From assembly GCF_026725475.1 (NCBI RefSeq), contig NZ_CP109965.1, positions 2,108,001-2,172,000 on the forward strand: a stretch of DNA of 64,000 nt. Direction: 5' to 3'. Positions 1-8,352 of the stretch are shown here, piece after piece (the first letter of the stretch is position 1; every line of letters starts with the position of its first letter). Both the position numbers and the translations under genes were made by a program. A model generated the notes under the pieces. The model had not been told where the DNA came from and ran no database searches. It saw only the letters and a list, made by a program, of their open reading frames with translations. Source of the stretch: Catenovulum adriaticum. GTDB lineage: Bacteria; Pseudomonadota; Gammaproteobacteria; Enterobacterales; Alteromonadaceae.

Positions 1-430
1 TAAATTCTTATATCTGGCTTATACCACCGTAGACGCGAAGCTTGCTCGCGTTTTTATTTAGAAGGCAACGCTGGAGAAAATATCGCGTGCGCTATCGGCA
101 TTTTGCTCCCGGCAATGCTCCACAACCTATATCCCTATAGGCCAGCTGCACGCCTACAGGGTTTAAAAACCCAACCCCTAAATTAAACGTACGATTACGC
201 ACTCACGTGCTAATCGTACCTACGGTGCTGTTATAAAACACCGTAGACGCGAAGCTTGCTCGCGTTTTTATGTAGAAGGCAACGCTGGAGAAAATATCGC
301 GTGCGCTATCGGCATTTTGCTCCCGGCAATGCTCTACGACCTATATCCCTATAGGCCAGCTTGACGCCTACAAGGTTTATAAAACCTAGCAGCGAAGCTC
401 CCTAGCCCCTAAAATCCTAGCCCCTAATAT
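1..430. repeat. Repeat-filled intergenic region
   Basis: No gene is visible. Two similar stretches each carry a short palindrome (arms ACGCGA and TCGCGT around GCTTGC), a 51-bp two-hairpin element (93-143, and again near 315-363) and a palindrome with arms GTACGATTA and TAATCGTAC. The same modules recur in nearly every gap of the window. Confidence 0.8.
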
Positions 431-431
431 C

Positions 432-1211
432 CTAACTAATATTTCTAGCGTAAAATATTTCTTGAATTTCACGTTGTAAGCCGCTTTTAGCTTCAGCAAT
501 TTCAGTCTCGCCCATTTCATTAATGCCACTACCAAACAAATAATGGGTTAGCTCAAAATCTTTTAAAACCATTTTGGTGTGAAATATATTTTCCTGCTCA
601 ATATTCACATCAATCATATCGTAAAGCTGGTGAATATCTGCCGACAAATAATCCTGAATCGACCGAATTTCATGATCAATATAATGCTTAATACCCGACA
701 CATCGCGGGTAAAACCACGCACCCGATAATCAACCGTCACCACATCAGAATCAAACGAATGGATTAAAAAATTAAGCACTTTTAACGGTGAAATAATGCC
801 GCAGGTCGACACCTCAATATCTGCCCTAAAGGTACTAATGCCATTTTGAGGATGGTTTTCAGGATACGTATGAACACAAATATGGCTTTTATCTAAATGC
901 GCAACAACCGACTCAGTTGCGGGTTTCGGCGGTGGTAACGAAGGTGTTGGTGCCTCACTCATTAAAATCGTGACACTGGCACCTTGCGGATCATAATCTT
1001 GCCTGGCAATGTTCAGCACATTAGCGCCAATCATTTCAACTACTTGATACAAAATATCCGTTAATCGATTAGCGTTATAGTGATGGTCGATATACTTCGC
1101 ATATTCATACCGGTGAGCTTCGCTTCTTGCCCAGCTAATATCGTAAAGTGAAAAGCTTAAACTTTTAGTTAAATTATTAAAGCCATGCAATTTAATTTTT
1201 TCAGAAGACAA
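432..1211 (-). CDS. speD: S-adenosylmethionine decarboxylase proenzyme
   Basis: This enzyme decarboxylates S-adenosylmethionine to supply the aminopropyl donor for spermidine synthesis in the cytoplasm. The 259-aa product matches the long gammaproteobacterial SpeD type (about 264 aa) along its whole length. Recognisable stretches are KLHGFNNLTKSLSF near the N-terminus, NIARQDYDPQGASVTIL, and HLDKSHICVHTYPE, where self-cleavage between Lys108 and Ser109 should create the pyruvoyl cofactor. The start codon is TTG at 1209-1211, with a GGGAG ribosome-binding site about 10 bases upstream; no better ATG lies nearby. No spermidine synthase gene is adjacent, so the gene stands alone here. Identification is by family resemblance and is firm. 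Confidence 0.96.
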   Translation of the reverse strand: MSSEKIKLHGFNNLTKSLSFSLYDISWARSEAHRYEYAKYIDHHYNANRLTDILYQVVEMIGANVLNIARQDYDPQGASVTILMSEAPTPSLPPPKPATESVVAHLDKSHICVHTYPENHPQNGISTFRADIEVSTCGIISPLKVLNFLIHSFDSDVVTVDYRVRGFTRDVSGIKHYIDHEIRSIQDYLSADIHQLYDMIDVNIEQENIFHTKMVLKDFELTHYLFGSGINEMGETEIAEAKSGLQREIQEIFYARNIS

Positions 1212-1289
1212 AACTAACAGACTCCCTTTATCAACAATAACACAGCGCTCAGTTCAAGCCCGACACTACCACCTCGCTCTAATACAAAG

Positions 1290-1625
1290 TTAAGCAAAAG
1301 CTGAATCAAATAAATTTTTAATTAACGCCGAAAATTCAATAATAAACGCTTTTTGAGGTTCAGTTGCTTCTTGCTCTAATCTTCGAGATAAAAACTCTTC
1401 TAAATCAGTCACAATAGCATCGGCTTCACGTACAACATCTAATCGAGTGTCTTGTGGCAAATCAGGATGCTGCTCAAAAAACTTCATCACATTGTCTGAG
1501 ATTTTTTCTTCAATTAAACTTCCAATGGTTTGCCCGGTGGTTGCGGTATCTTGCGACTCAAATAAAGCAATGTTTTCAGTAAAATAACCTATTAGTTCAA
1601 TATAGGCTTGAGATTCTGTCACCAT
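1290..1625 (-). CDS. Small conserved protein, probably DUF3802 family
   Basis: This is a 111-aa acidic, mainly helical protein without a signal peptide or membrane segment. Its pattern (VTESQAYIELIGYFTEN at the start, an ENVMKFF-like stretch written here as DNVMKFFEQHPDL, then DAIVTDLEEFL and a C-terminal LIKNLFD) resembles the DUF3802 proteins of Vibrio, Shewanella and Alteromonas as I remember them. The function of that family is unknown. It is transcribed in the same direction as the C-S lyase gene upstream but 140 bp away, so a shared transcript is possible but not shown. No strong ribosome-binding site precedes the ATG. Confidence 0.6.
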   Translation of the reverse strand: MVTESQAYIELIGYFTENIALFESQDTATTGQTIGSLIEEKISDNVMKFFEQHPDLPQDTRLDVVREADAIVTDLEEFLSRRLEQEATEPQKAFIIEFSALIKNLFDSAFA

Positions 1626-1765
1626 AATATATTACTACTTATACTTACGATTAATCGTATGCCGTTAATTGGTTGGAAAAGGTGTAAACATAAAATATTA
1701 CACCTCACTATCATTCATTAAACCTGTGTTAGCCACTTACTAAATAACCTTAACCCAAGTTAAGG

Positions 1766-2914
1766 TTATTTATCTAGTTGGCGATGTGCCGTTTTAATTC
1801 GCTCAACCGCCTGCTCTAACTGAGCTCGGGTACAAGCAAAATTAATACGCGCATATTGTGGCTCACCAAAATCACGACCGGGTGATGGGCCTACCCCCGC
1901 CTCTTCAAAAAAGCTTTGAACATCTTCAACCCCTAACTCTGAGCAATCAATCCAAGCTAAAAAAGTTGCTTCAGCTTTGCTCATTTTCATGCCTTTAAGT
2001 TGGCTGATTTCCTGATATAAATAATCGCGATTAGCACGCAAATATTCAATCAAAGCCTGATGCCAGTCATGGCCTTTTTCAAAAGCGGCTTCTGTTGCAA
2101 CCAAACCTAACACCTGAACCCAAGGCACAATGCCCATAGCGGCGTTTCTGAACTGCATTCTTACTCGGCTATCAGGAATAATAGCAAATGACGCGCCCAA
2201 GCCCGCAATATTAAAAGTTTTGCTGGGTGCCATTAAACTAATTGAACGGCTTGAAATTTCTGCAATCGCCGGAGCCGGTATATGTTTCGCATTTTCGTCT
2301 AAAATTAAATCACAATGAATTTCATCTGAGCACAATAAAACATGATGACGCAAACAAATATCAGCCACTTGCTTAAGTTCAGCTTCGGTCATCACAGAGC
2401 CACCCGGATTCATCGGGTTACACATAATAAATAGTTTACATTTTGGATCAGCGGCCTGCTTTTCAAGCTCGGCCATATCCAACGTCCAACGACCTTCCAC
2501 TAATACACTTGGAATATCCACCCGCTCACACTGGTTTAACGATGGCGCTTTTAATAAAGGAGGGTAATTTGGCACCTGAATTAATACTTTATCGCTCGGC
2601 TCACAATAGGCTTTACAAGCCACATTAAAGGCAGGTACTACGCCTGGCGTCCAAACAATCCAATCCGGTAAAATATGCCAGTTATGTTGCTTGGCAACCC
2701 AATCGCATACACTTTGATTTAATTCATCATAAGGCAAGGTATAGCCTAAAATGCCATGTTCTGTGCGTTCTTTAATCGCGTCAATCACCTCTTGAGGGGG
2801 TGAAAATTCAGCATCCGCTACCCACATAGGGATCACATCTTGCCCTTTGTATTTATCCCATTTAAAAGAATGAGTGGGCTTTCGGTCAATCACACGATCA
2901 AAATCAAATGACAT
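1766..2914 (-). CDS. MalY/PatB-type PLP-dependent C-S beta-lyase
   Basis: This is a fold-type I PLP enzyme of the MalY/PatB family (cystathionine beta-lyase or aminotransferase-like), expected to cleave C-S bonds of cystathionine or cysteine in the cytoplasm. The N-terminus FDFDRVIDRKPTHSFKWD and the motif PMWVADAEF are typical of the group. The cofactor lysine is in SKTFNIAGLGASFAI, and a substrate-binding arginine is in ARINFACTR near the C-terminus. The open frame extends 11 codons further upstream, but the ATG at 2912-2914 has an AGGAA site 6 bases ahead and starts at the usual family position, giving 382 aa. It may also have regulatory or transaminase activity; the exact substrate cannot be read from the sequence. 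Confidence 0.88.
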   Translation of the reverse strand: MSFDFDRVIDRKPTHSFKWDKYKGQDVIPMWVADAEFSPPQEVIDAIKERTEHGILGYTLPYDELNQSVCDWVAKQHNWHILPDWIVWTPGVVPAFNVACKAYCEPSDKVLIQVPNYPPLLKAPSLNQCERVDIPSVLVEGRWTLDMAELEKQAADPKCKLFIMCNPMNPGGSVMTEAELKQVADICLRHHVLLCSDEIHCDLILDENAKHIPAPAIAEISSRSISLMAPSKTFNIAGLGASFAIIPDSRVRMQFRNAAMGIVPWVQVLGLVATEAAFEKGHDWHQALIEYLRANRDYLYQEISQLKGMKMSKAEATFLAWIDCSELGVEDVQSFFEEAGVGPSPGRDFGEPQYARINFACTRAQLEQAVERIKTAHRQLDK

Positions 2915-3149
2915 AGTATTTCCTGTACTCTGTAGAATGTTAGTCAACCCAAAATAAAGGTAATGACAAAATTAACGCGTATTTTAAACCTAAACCCCTT
3001 TAAGATGCCAGTTTGCTGTATTTAGATTTCAATTTAGCCGACAAATAAAGCCAGATTCACTCAAATAACTGTTAACGTTAATTGAAACCGTTATACTATG
3101 GCACATTAAAAAATTCTTACACTTTTCAATAAAATTTACTTGGTGATTT

Positions 3150-5225
3150 ATGCGTTTATTGTCGACAGGGATTGGCTTATTGATAGCGACAACCCCAGCT
3201 TTAGCCAACGAGCAGCCAATTGTTCAACCATCGTTAAATGGTTATGGCGGTTACTTTAATGTGCCTAGTGCCTATAACCTACAAGAAGGTTATGGCAGCA
3301 TTATTTACAGCACCTTAACCGAACGTGGTGGTTACAAAGACACCCCCAATTATCAGTTTGGTGTGTCACTGTGGGAAAGCGTTGAGCTATCAACCCGTTT
3401 ATCAGCATACACTCAAGATTCAAGTGGCAGCTCTGATTTATCTGCCAATGTAAAAATGCAAATTCCTTTTATTCCAGATGACTGGTTTAAGCTGGCAGTT
3501 GGCATTCAAGATTTAGGCGGCGCTGCAAATCATTATGATGCTAAATTTATGGTCGCCTCAAAATATTTTGCCGACTACAACCTAGATATTTCATTAGGTG
3601 CGGGCTCAAGTGATTCAAAACTTGATCGCATTAACGGCACCTTTGCCGCATTAAAATGGCAGCCTTATGAATGGGGTGCTATTTTGGCAGAGTACGACGC
3701 CACCAGCACCAACTATGGTATTGAGCTAGCCACCCCAAAAAATTGGTTATGGGGTGCGCAAATCATTTCAAAAGCTATGCTAGGTGCCAGCGATGATCAA
3801 CTAGCAGACAACACCTTTTATTCGGTTGGCTTAAACGTGCCTTTAACTCGTAAAGCAACAGAAATTACGCCCACTCAACTAAAACAAATAAAACCCATTG
3901 AAACCGAACAAACCAGCAGCCTTGCGCAAACTTTATCAATGCTTAACAAAGCTTTAGTTCGCCGTGATTTTGACCAGTTTAGAATCGGCATGGCTGGCAA
4001 CAGCCGCATTGTCGTTGAAGTTGATAACTCAGTTTATAGCACTAACGTGATTGATACTTACGGCGTGGTTATCGGTTTAATTAGCCAATATGCGCCTAAT
4101 CAAGTTAAAGATTTTACCGTTAATATTAAGCAAAGTGGCGTGGTTGTTAACTCTGCATCGGGTAACTTAGCGCAATATCGCAGCTTTTTAAAAGGCGACG
4201 CACTTAAACTAAGCCAAAATAAACCTAATACCGATATTAACTGGTTTGAGTCTGAATCAAGCTTTTTTATAAAACCTAAAATCACCTTATACCCACATTT
4301 AAACTCAACCGTGGGCACAGAAGTAGGCATGTTTGATTACTCGCTCGCGTTAGCAAGCCATTTAGAACTTCCCCTTTGGAAAGGTGCTGCGTTTACCGCC
4401 CTGCATATTAATCAGCTTAAAGAGAGTAAAGACTATCGAGATGGTCGCGCATTTTCAGGCGGTCGTCAGCCAGACTCAGCACTCCTTAATGCAACTTTTC
4501 ACCAAGTTGTAAATTTACCATTAAATTCACGTGTGTTATTTAATTACGGTAAATACGCACAAGATTTTGTTCAAACCAGTGTCGAAGCAGATTGGATAAG
4601 TGATTCGGGCGCACACAGAGTGAGTGTTTATGCCGGTAATTATAAATTTGAAGGCCACACAAGTTATGGCTACGACAGAAACTGCTTAAACGATCCAGAT
4701 AAAGTCTTAATTGAGTGTTATAAAAAAATAGCCAGCGATATCGATCGAAAAATCAAAGTGGCTAAATATAGATATTACTCATCTAGTTTAGATACCAGCT
4801 TTTTAGCCAAGTATGGTCAGTTTTGGTCGGGCGATAAAGGCTATCATTTTATTGTCAGCCGACATTTTGATGATGTTGAAGTTAACTTTTCGTTTAAAGC
4901 CACCAAAGGGGCTCGCGAAGGGTTAAGTGGGTTCAATTACGAAGACGACTATCAAAAACAAGTTGGGATTGGCTTTACTGTGCCGCTTGGTCCACGTAAA
5001 GACTTTAACAACAAATACATTAATATTCGTGGCCGTGCAGACTGGAGTTACGTATTACACACCCTAGTAGGTGAAGAGCATAACGGCTTAACATTTGGCT
5101 TAGCAGACGAAGCCAGAAACTTTTATAACCTCAGCACCCACTTTAATAATTTTGACCGCAGCGGTTTAAATTATTTACAGCAAAACCAAGAAAGACTTCG
5201 CAGTGCTTTCTTTGAATTAAGATAG
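3150..5225 (+). CDS. YjbH-like exopolysaccharide outer-membrane protein
   Basis: This 691-aa secreted protein has a signal peptide (MRLLSTGIGLLIATTPALA). It opens with the characteristic PSLNGYGGYFNVPSAYNLQEGYG and many alternating beta strands, as in YjbH/DUF940 proteins, which are outer-membrane beta-barrel lipoprotein-like components of exopolysaccharide secretion. E. coli has it in yjbEFGH; no yjbE, F or G homologue is present beside it here, so it is an orphan. There is no lipobox cysteine at the signal cleavage site. A weak GGTGA ribosome-binding site precedes the ATG. The presence of a large polysaccharide locus further right is consistent with a role in surface glycan export, but that link is inference. 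Confidence 0.82.
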   Translation: MRLLSTGIGLLIATTPALANEQPIVQPSLNGYGGYFNVPSAYNLQEGYGSIIYSTLTERGGYKDTPNYQFGVSLWESVELSTRLSAYTQDSSGSSDLSANVKMQIPFIPDDWFKLAVGIQDLGGAANHYDAKFMVASKYFADYNLDISLGAGSSDSKLDRINGTFAALKWQPYEWGAILAEYDATSTNYGIELATPKNWLWGAQIISKAMLGASDDQLADNTFYSVGLNVPLTRKATEITPTQLKQIKPIETEQTSSLAQTLSMLNKALVRRDFDQFRIGMAGNSRIVVEVDNSVYSTNVIDTYGVVIGLISQYAPNQVKDFTVNIKQSGVVVNSASGNLAQYRSFLKGDALKLSQNKPNTDINWFESESSFFIKPKITLYPHLNSTVGTEVGMFDYSLALASHLELPLWKGAAFTALHINQLKESKDYRDGRAFSGGRQPDSALLNATFHQVVNLPLNSRVLFNYGKYAQDFVQTSVEADWISDSGAHRVSVYAGNYKFEGHTSYGYDRNCLNDPDKVLIECYKKIASDIDRKIKVAKYRYYSSSLDTSFLAKYGQFWSGDKGYHFIVSRHFDDVEVNFSFKATKGAREGLSGFNYEDDYQKQVGIGFTVPLGPRKDFNNKYINIRGRADWSYVLHTLVGEEHNGLTFGLADEARNFYNLSTHFNNFDRSGLNYLQQNQERLRSAFFELR

Positions 5226-5260
5226 CTAAATTAACATAGCTTAACTTAAATGAACTAAAC

Positions 5261-5287
5261 ATAAAGCAGGCAAATTGCCTGCTTTAT
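5261..5287 (+). terminator. Hairpin terminator after the YjbH-like gene
   Basis: A perfect inverted repeat with 13-base arms (ATAAAGCAGGCAA and its complement) around one base lies 35 bp after the stop codon. The GC core AGCAGGC/GCCTGCT is followed by only a short T run (TTTAT), so it is a plausible but not ideal intrinsic terminator. Confidence 0.6.
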
Positions 5288-5361
5288 CCCCTCTGAAACG
5301 CACAATATATAAACGCCAAACACTAAACTACTAAATTACATATGTTCAGACTGATTTGGCT

Positions 5362-5371
5362 TTGGTATAAT
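5362..5371 (+). promoter_or_regulatory. Candidate extended -10 promoter for asnB
   Basis: The sequence TTGGTATAAT gives a perfect TATAAT (5366-5371) with an upstream TG dinucleotide, as in extended -10 promoters; the -35 region (TGTTCA at 5343-5348) is weak. It would leave a leader of more than 200 bases before asnB. No leader structure was identified with confidence. Confidence 0.45.
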
Positions 5372-5605
5372 CACCCCTCTTAGCAAAGAAGCTAAAATAC
5401 ACGGATATAAGTACAAAAAACGCGCAACATCGGCTTATTTTGTACAAAATGGCTAAATTATCTAAAAAAATTAATTAAAAGCACCAATATATTCTTGTAT
5501 TCTATTTTTTTATGAATATGCTGACAAACCTTACATTTCGAGTGATTAACTCGGTGATTTCGAAACTTTTAAGACTTATTGATTGAAGAGGGAGTAATAA
5601 ACTCT

Positions 5606-7279
5606 ATGTGTTCAATTTTCGGTATTCTCGATTTAAAGACTGATCGAGCTGAATTGAGAGAGACAGCAAAAGAGCTGTCAAAATTAATGCGCCACCGTGG
5701 CCCTGATTGGTCAGGTGTTTACGCAGGCGAAAACGCAATTTTAGCGCACGAGCGCTTAGCAATTGTAGATGTAAATTCAGGCGACCAACCACTCTTCAAT
5801 CTAAATCGAAATCATGTATTAGCGGTTAATGGCGAAATTTATAATCACAAAGAGCTAGAAAAAGAATTATCAATTGATTTTACGTTTCAAACTAAATCTG
5901 ATTGCGAAATTATCTTGGCTAAATATCAAGAAAAAGGCATTGAGTTTATTGACGAACTCAAAGGCATGTTCGCATTTATCCTTTACGATGAAACTAAAAA
6001 CGAATATTTAGTTGCGCGTGACCACATGGGGATTATCCCGCTTTACATGGGTTGGGACGAACACGGTAACTTTTATGTCGCATCAGAAATGAAATCATTG
6101 GTTTCGACTTGTAAATCAATTAAAGAATTTCCTCCAGGGCATTATTTACATAGTGCCGATGGTGAATTACGCCAGTATTACCATCGTGATTGGATGGAGT
6201 ACGATGCCGTTAAAAACAACGCAGCAGAACCAGCTGATATTAACGCCGCATTAGAAAAATCAGTTAAATCACACCTAATGTCAGATGTGCCATACGGTGT
6301 ATTATTGTCTGGTGGGTTAGACTCGTCGGTGATTTCATCTATTACCCAAAAATTTGCCGCAAAACGCATTGAAGAAGACGACCAAGGCGATGCTTGGTGG
6401 CCAAAACTTCATTCATTTGCAGTTGGTTTAGAAGGTGCGCCTGATTTAAAAGCAGCCAAAAAAGTAGCTGATGCCATTGGCACTGTTCACCACGAAATGA
6501 CTTACACAGTTCAAGACGGTATCGACGCCATTAAAGATGTTATCTACCACCTTGAAACTTATGATGTAACCACCATTCGTGCATCAACCCCAATGTACTT
6601 AATGGCGCGTAAAATTAAAGCCATGGGGATTAAAATGGTTTTATCAGGCGAAGGTGCTGATGAAATTTTTGGTGGTTATTTGTATTTCCACAAAGCGCCA
6701 AACGCAAAAGAATTTCATGAAGAGCTTAACCGTAAATTAAACAAACTACATATGTTTGATTGCTTACGCGCAAATAAAGCCATGTCAGCTTGGGGTGTAG
6801 AGTCACGAGTACCCTTTTTAGACAAAGAGTTTATGGATGTTGCCATGCGCATCAACCCAGAAGCTAAAATGTGTAAAGATGGCAAATCTGAAAAACACAT
6901 TTTGCGTGAAGCCTTTAAAGATGGTTACTTACCAGATGATGTTTTATGGCGTCAAAAAGAACAATTTAGTGACGGTGTTGGTTACAGCTGGATTGACAGC
7001 TTAAAAGAACATTGTGCCGAAAACGTAACTGATGATCAGCTAGCCAGTGCGCAGCACAGATTCCCGCACAATACGCCAGATACCAAAGAAGCTTATTATT
7101 ACCGAAGCATTTTTGAAGAACACTTTCCACATCCATCATGTGCTGAATGTGTACCAGGCGGTAAATCAGTAGCCTGTAGCACACCAGAAGCACTTGCATG
7201 GGACGAAAGCTTCTCAAAAATGGCCGACCCTTCAGGTCGCGCGGTAGCAGCCGTTCATAACGACGCTTACAACAAATAA
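5606..7279 (+). CDS. asnB: Asparagine synthetase B, glutamine-hydrolysing
   Basis: This enzyme converts aspartate to asparagine with glutamine as nitrogen donor and ATP as energy source. The true start is the ATG at 5606: it puts cysteine directly after the initiator (MCSIFGILD), which is the catalytic nucleophile of the class II glutamine amidotransferase domain. A GAGGGAG site lies about 11 bases ahead. The N-terminal domain shows RHRGPDWSG, HERLAIVD and NGEIYNH. The synthetase domain shows the ATP-binding loop LLSGGLDSS near residue 233, and GEGADEIFGGY. At 557 aa it matches E. coli AsnB (554 aa). It is a single-gene unit closed by a strong terminator. Confidence 0.97.
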   Translation: MCSIFGILDLKTDRAELRETAKELSKLMRHRGPDWSGVYAGENAILAHERLAIVDVNSGDQPLFNLNRNHVLAVNGEIYNHKELEKELSIDFTFQTKSDCEIILAKYQEKGIEFIDELKGMFAFILYDETKNEYLVARDHMGIIPLYMGWDEHGNFYVASEMKSLVSTCKSIKEFPPGHYLHSADGELRQYYHRDWMEYDAVKNNAAEPADINAALEKSVKSHLMSDVPYGVLLSGGLDSSVISSITQKFAAKRIEEDDQGDAWWPKLHSFAVGLEGAPDLKAAKKVADAIGTVHHEMTYTVQDGIDAIKDVIYHLETYDVTTIRASTPMYLMARKIKAMGIKMVLSGEGADEIFGGYLYFHKAPNAKEFHEELNRKLNKLHMFDCLRANKAMSAWGVESRVPFLDKEFMDVAMRINPEAKMCKDGKSEKHILREAFKDGYLPDDVLWRQKEQFSDGVGYSWIDSLKEHCAENVTDDQLASAQHRFPHNTPDTKEAYYYRSIFEEHFPHPSCAECVPGGKSVACSTPEALAWDESFSKMADPSGRAVAAVHNDAYNK

Positions 7280-7320
7280 GCTTACCTTAGTAGCAGCGAT
7301 TTTATATCGCGTGAAAACCA

Positions 7321-7356
7321 AAAAAACGCAGTCCTCGAAAGAGCACTGCGTTTTTT
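7321..7356 (+). terminator. Rho-independent terminator of asnB
   Basis: The stem CGCAGT-C-CTC, loop GAAA, GAG-C-ACTGCG is followed by TTTTTT and preceded by AAAAAA, 47 bp after the asnB stop. The single C-C mismatch leaves a strong hairpin, which may act in both directions. Confidence 0.88.
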
Positions 7357-7663
7357 GTTTCCATAAATTGTTATTGATCCGGTGTTGCTTGACACGCGAG
7401 CAAGCTTCGCGTCTACATATAATCCAAAATCAGAATTTTAAACCACACCGTAGGCGTGCAGCTTGCGTACGCGATACACGGAAGTTTAAATTGCCGATAA
7501 CGCACGCGATTTAACAGGCAATTCCGCTTTTAAAATCATCTACCCAATTATCAAACAGCACCGTAGGCGTGCAGCTTGCGCACGCGATACACGGAAGTTT
7601 AAATTGCCGATAACGCACGCGATACGCCGATCTCGCATGTAAAACTCGATATCCCTTTCGCGC
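7357..7663. repeat. Palindromic repeats downstream of the RAYT gene
   Basis: No gene is evident. The region holds two nearly identical tandem stretches (around 7445-7505 and 7561-7625) with a palindrome of the type GCGTGC-AGCTT-GCGCACGC followed by a shared AT-rich segment and ACGCACGCGAT. An inverted copy of the ACGCGAGCAAGCTTCGCGT palindrome sits at 7393-7415. Similar units flank the other end of the transposase gene. Confidence 0.75.
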
Positions 7664-8116
7664 CTATAAATAAATACAATCCCAAAACGGATATTCTTCA
7701 ACGCGATTAACCAATCCTGCTCTTAATGGGTTTGCAACAATATAACGAGCTTGAGCGACCAAATCTGATTCTTGCCTAATTTGGTGATCATAATAATTTG
7801 ATTGCCAAATTTTGGTATGGGTAACACCTGATTGATTTAATTTAACTGCGGTAAAACTCTTATACTGCTTAACTAAACTTGAAAGTTCTACTGATCCCTG
7901 AAGCTGAAACAACCAATGCAAATGATCCGGCATAACCATGTAGCAAACATTTTTTACTAACCCTTTTTGCTCAAAAGCCATTAGCGCTTTTGTTGCAACG
8001 CATCCATTATCAAAATTTTGAAAAATTTTTTGTCGTTGATAACAACACAGAGTCACAGAATAGAATGAAAATGCTTTAGAAATCCGTCCTTTCAACCTTT
8101 TCCTTGATGAAAACAT
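7664..8116 (-). CDS. REP-associated tyrosine transposase (RAYT, Y1_Tnp)
   Basis: This 150-aa product belongs to the Y1/HUH transposase superfamily related to IS200/IS605. The HUH motif is HLH in MVMPDHLHWLF, and the C-terminal region carries IWQSNYYDHQIR followed by ARYIVANPLRAGLV, as in RAYT (TnpA_REP) proteins; one of the tyrosines in NYYDH is the likely nucleophile. The ATG at 8114-8116 is preferred over an upstream GTG because AAGGA lies 5 bases ahead. RAYTs are single-copy, domesticated-looking transposases that act on adjacent REP palindromes. Here both flanks (7393-7650 and 8150-8340) contain palindromic repeats found throughout the window, which supports the assignment. Whether the protein is still active cannot be judged. 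Confidence 0.9.
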   Translation of the reverse strand: MFSSRKRLKGRISKAFSFYSVTLCCYQRQKIFQNFDNGCVATKALMAFEQKGLVKNVCYMVMPDHLHWLFQLQGSVELSSLVKQYKSFTAVKLNQSGVTHTKIWQSNYYDHQIRQESDLVAQARYIVANPLRAGLVNRVEEYPFWDCIYL

Positions 8117-8149
8117 AAAAATCCTTTTAAACCATGTCACATATAAACC

Positions 8150-8340
8150 TAAAACGCGAGCAAGCTTCGCGTCTACATATAATCCAAAATCAGAATTTTA
8201 AACCACACCCTAGGCGTGCAACTGACCTATAGAGATATAGGTCGTAGAGCAATGCAGGGAGCAATTGCCGATAACGCACGCAATACACCAATGTCACATA
8301 TAAACCTAAAACGCGAGCAAGCTTCGCGTCTACAAAATTA
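8150..8340. repeat. Palindromic repeats upstream of the RAYT gene
   Basis: Two copies of the ACGCGAGCAAGCTTCGCGT palindrome (8152-8172 and 8310-8331) bracket an inverted copy of the roughly 50-bp two-hairpin element (about 8226-8274: ACCTATAGAGATATAGGT, then GCAATGCAGGGAGCAATTGC). Together with the downstream repeats, this leaves the transposase gene enclosed by REP-like units. Confidence 0.75.
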
Positions 8341-8352
8341 TCCGACCCCAAT

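Noticed and set aside
5290..5605. Riboswitch or attenuator in the asnB leader
   Set aside because: The long leader invited a search, but no conserved riboswitch core, leader peptide rich in Asn or clear antiterminator was found.
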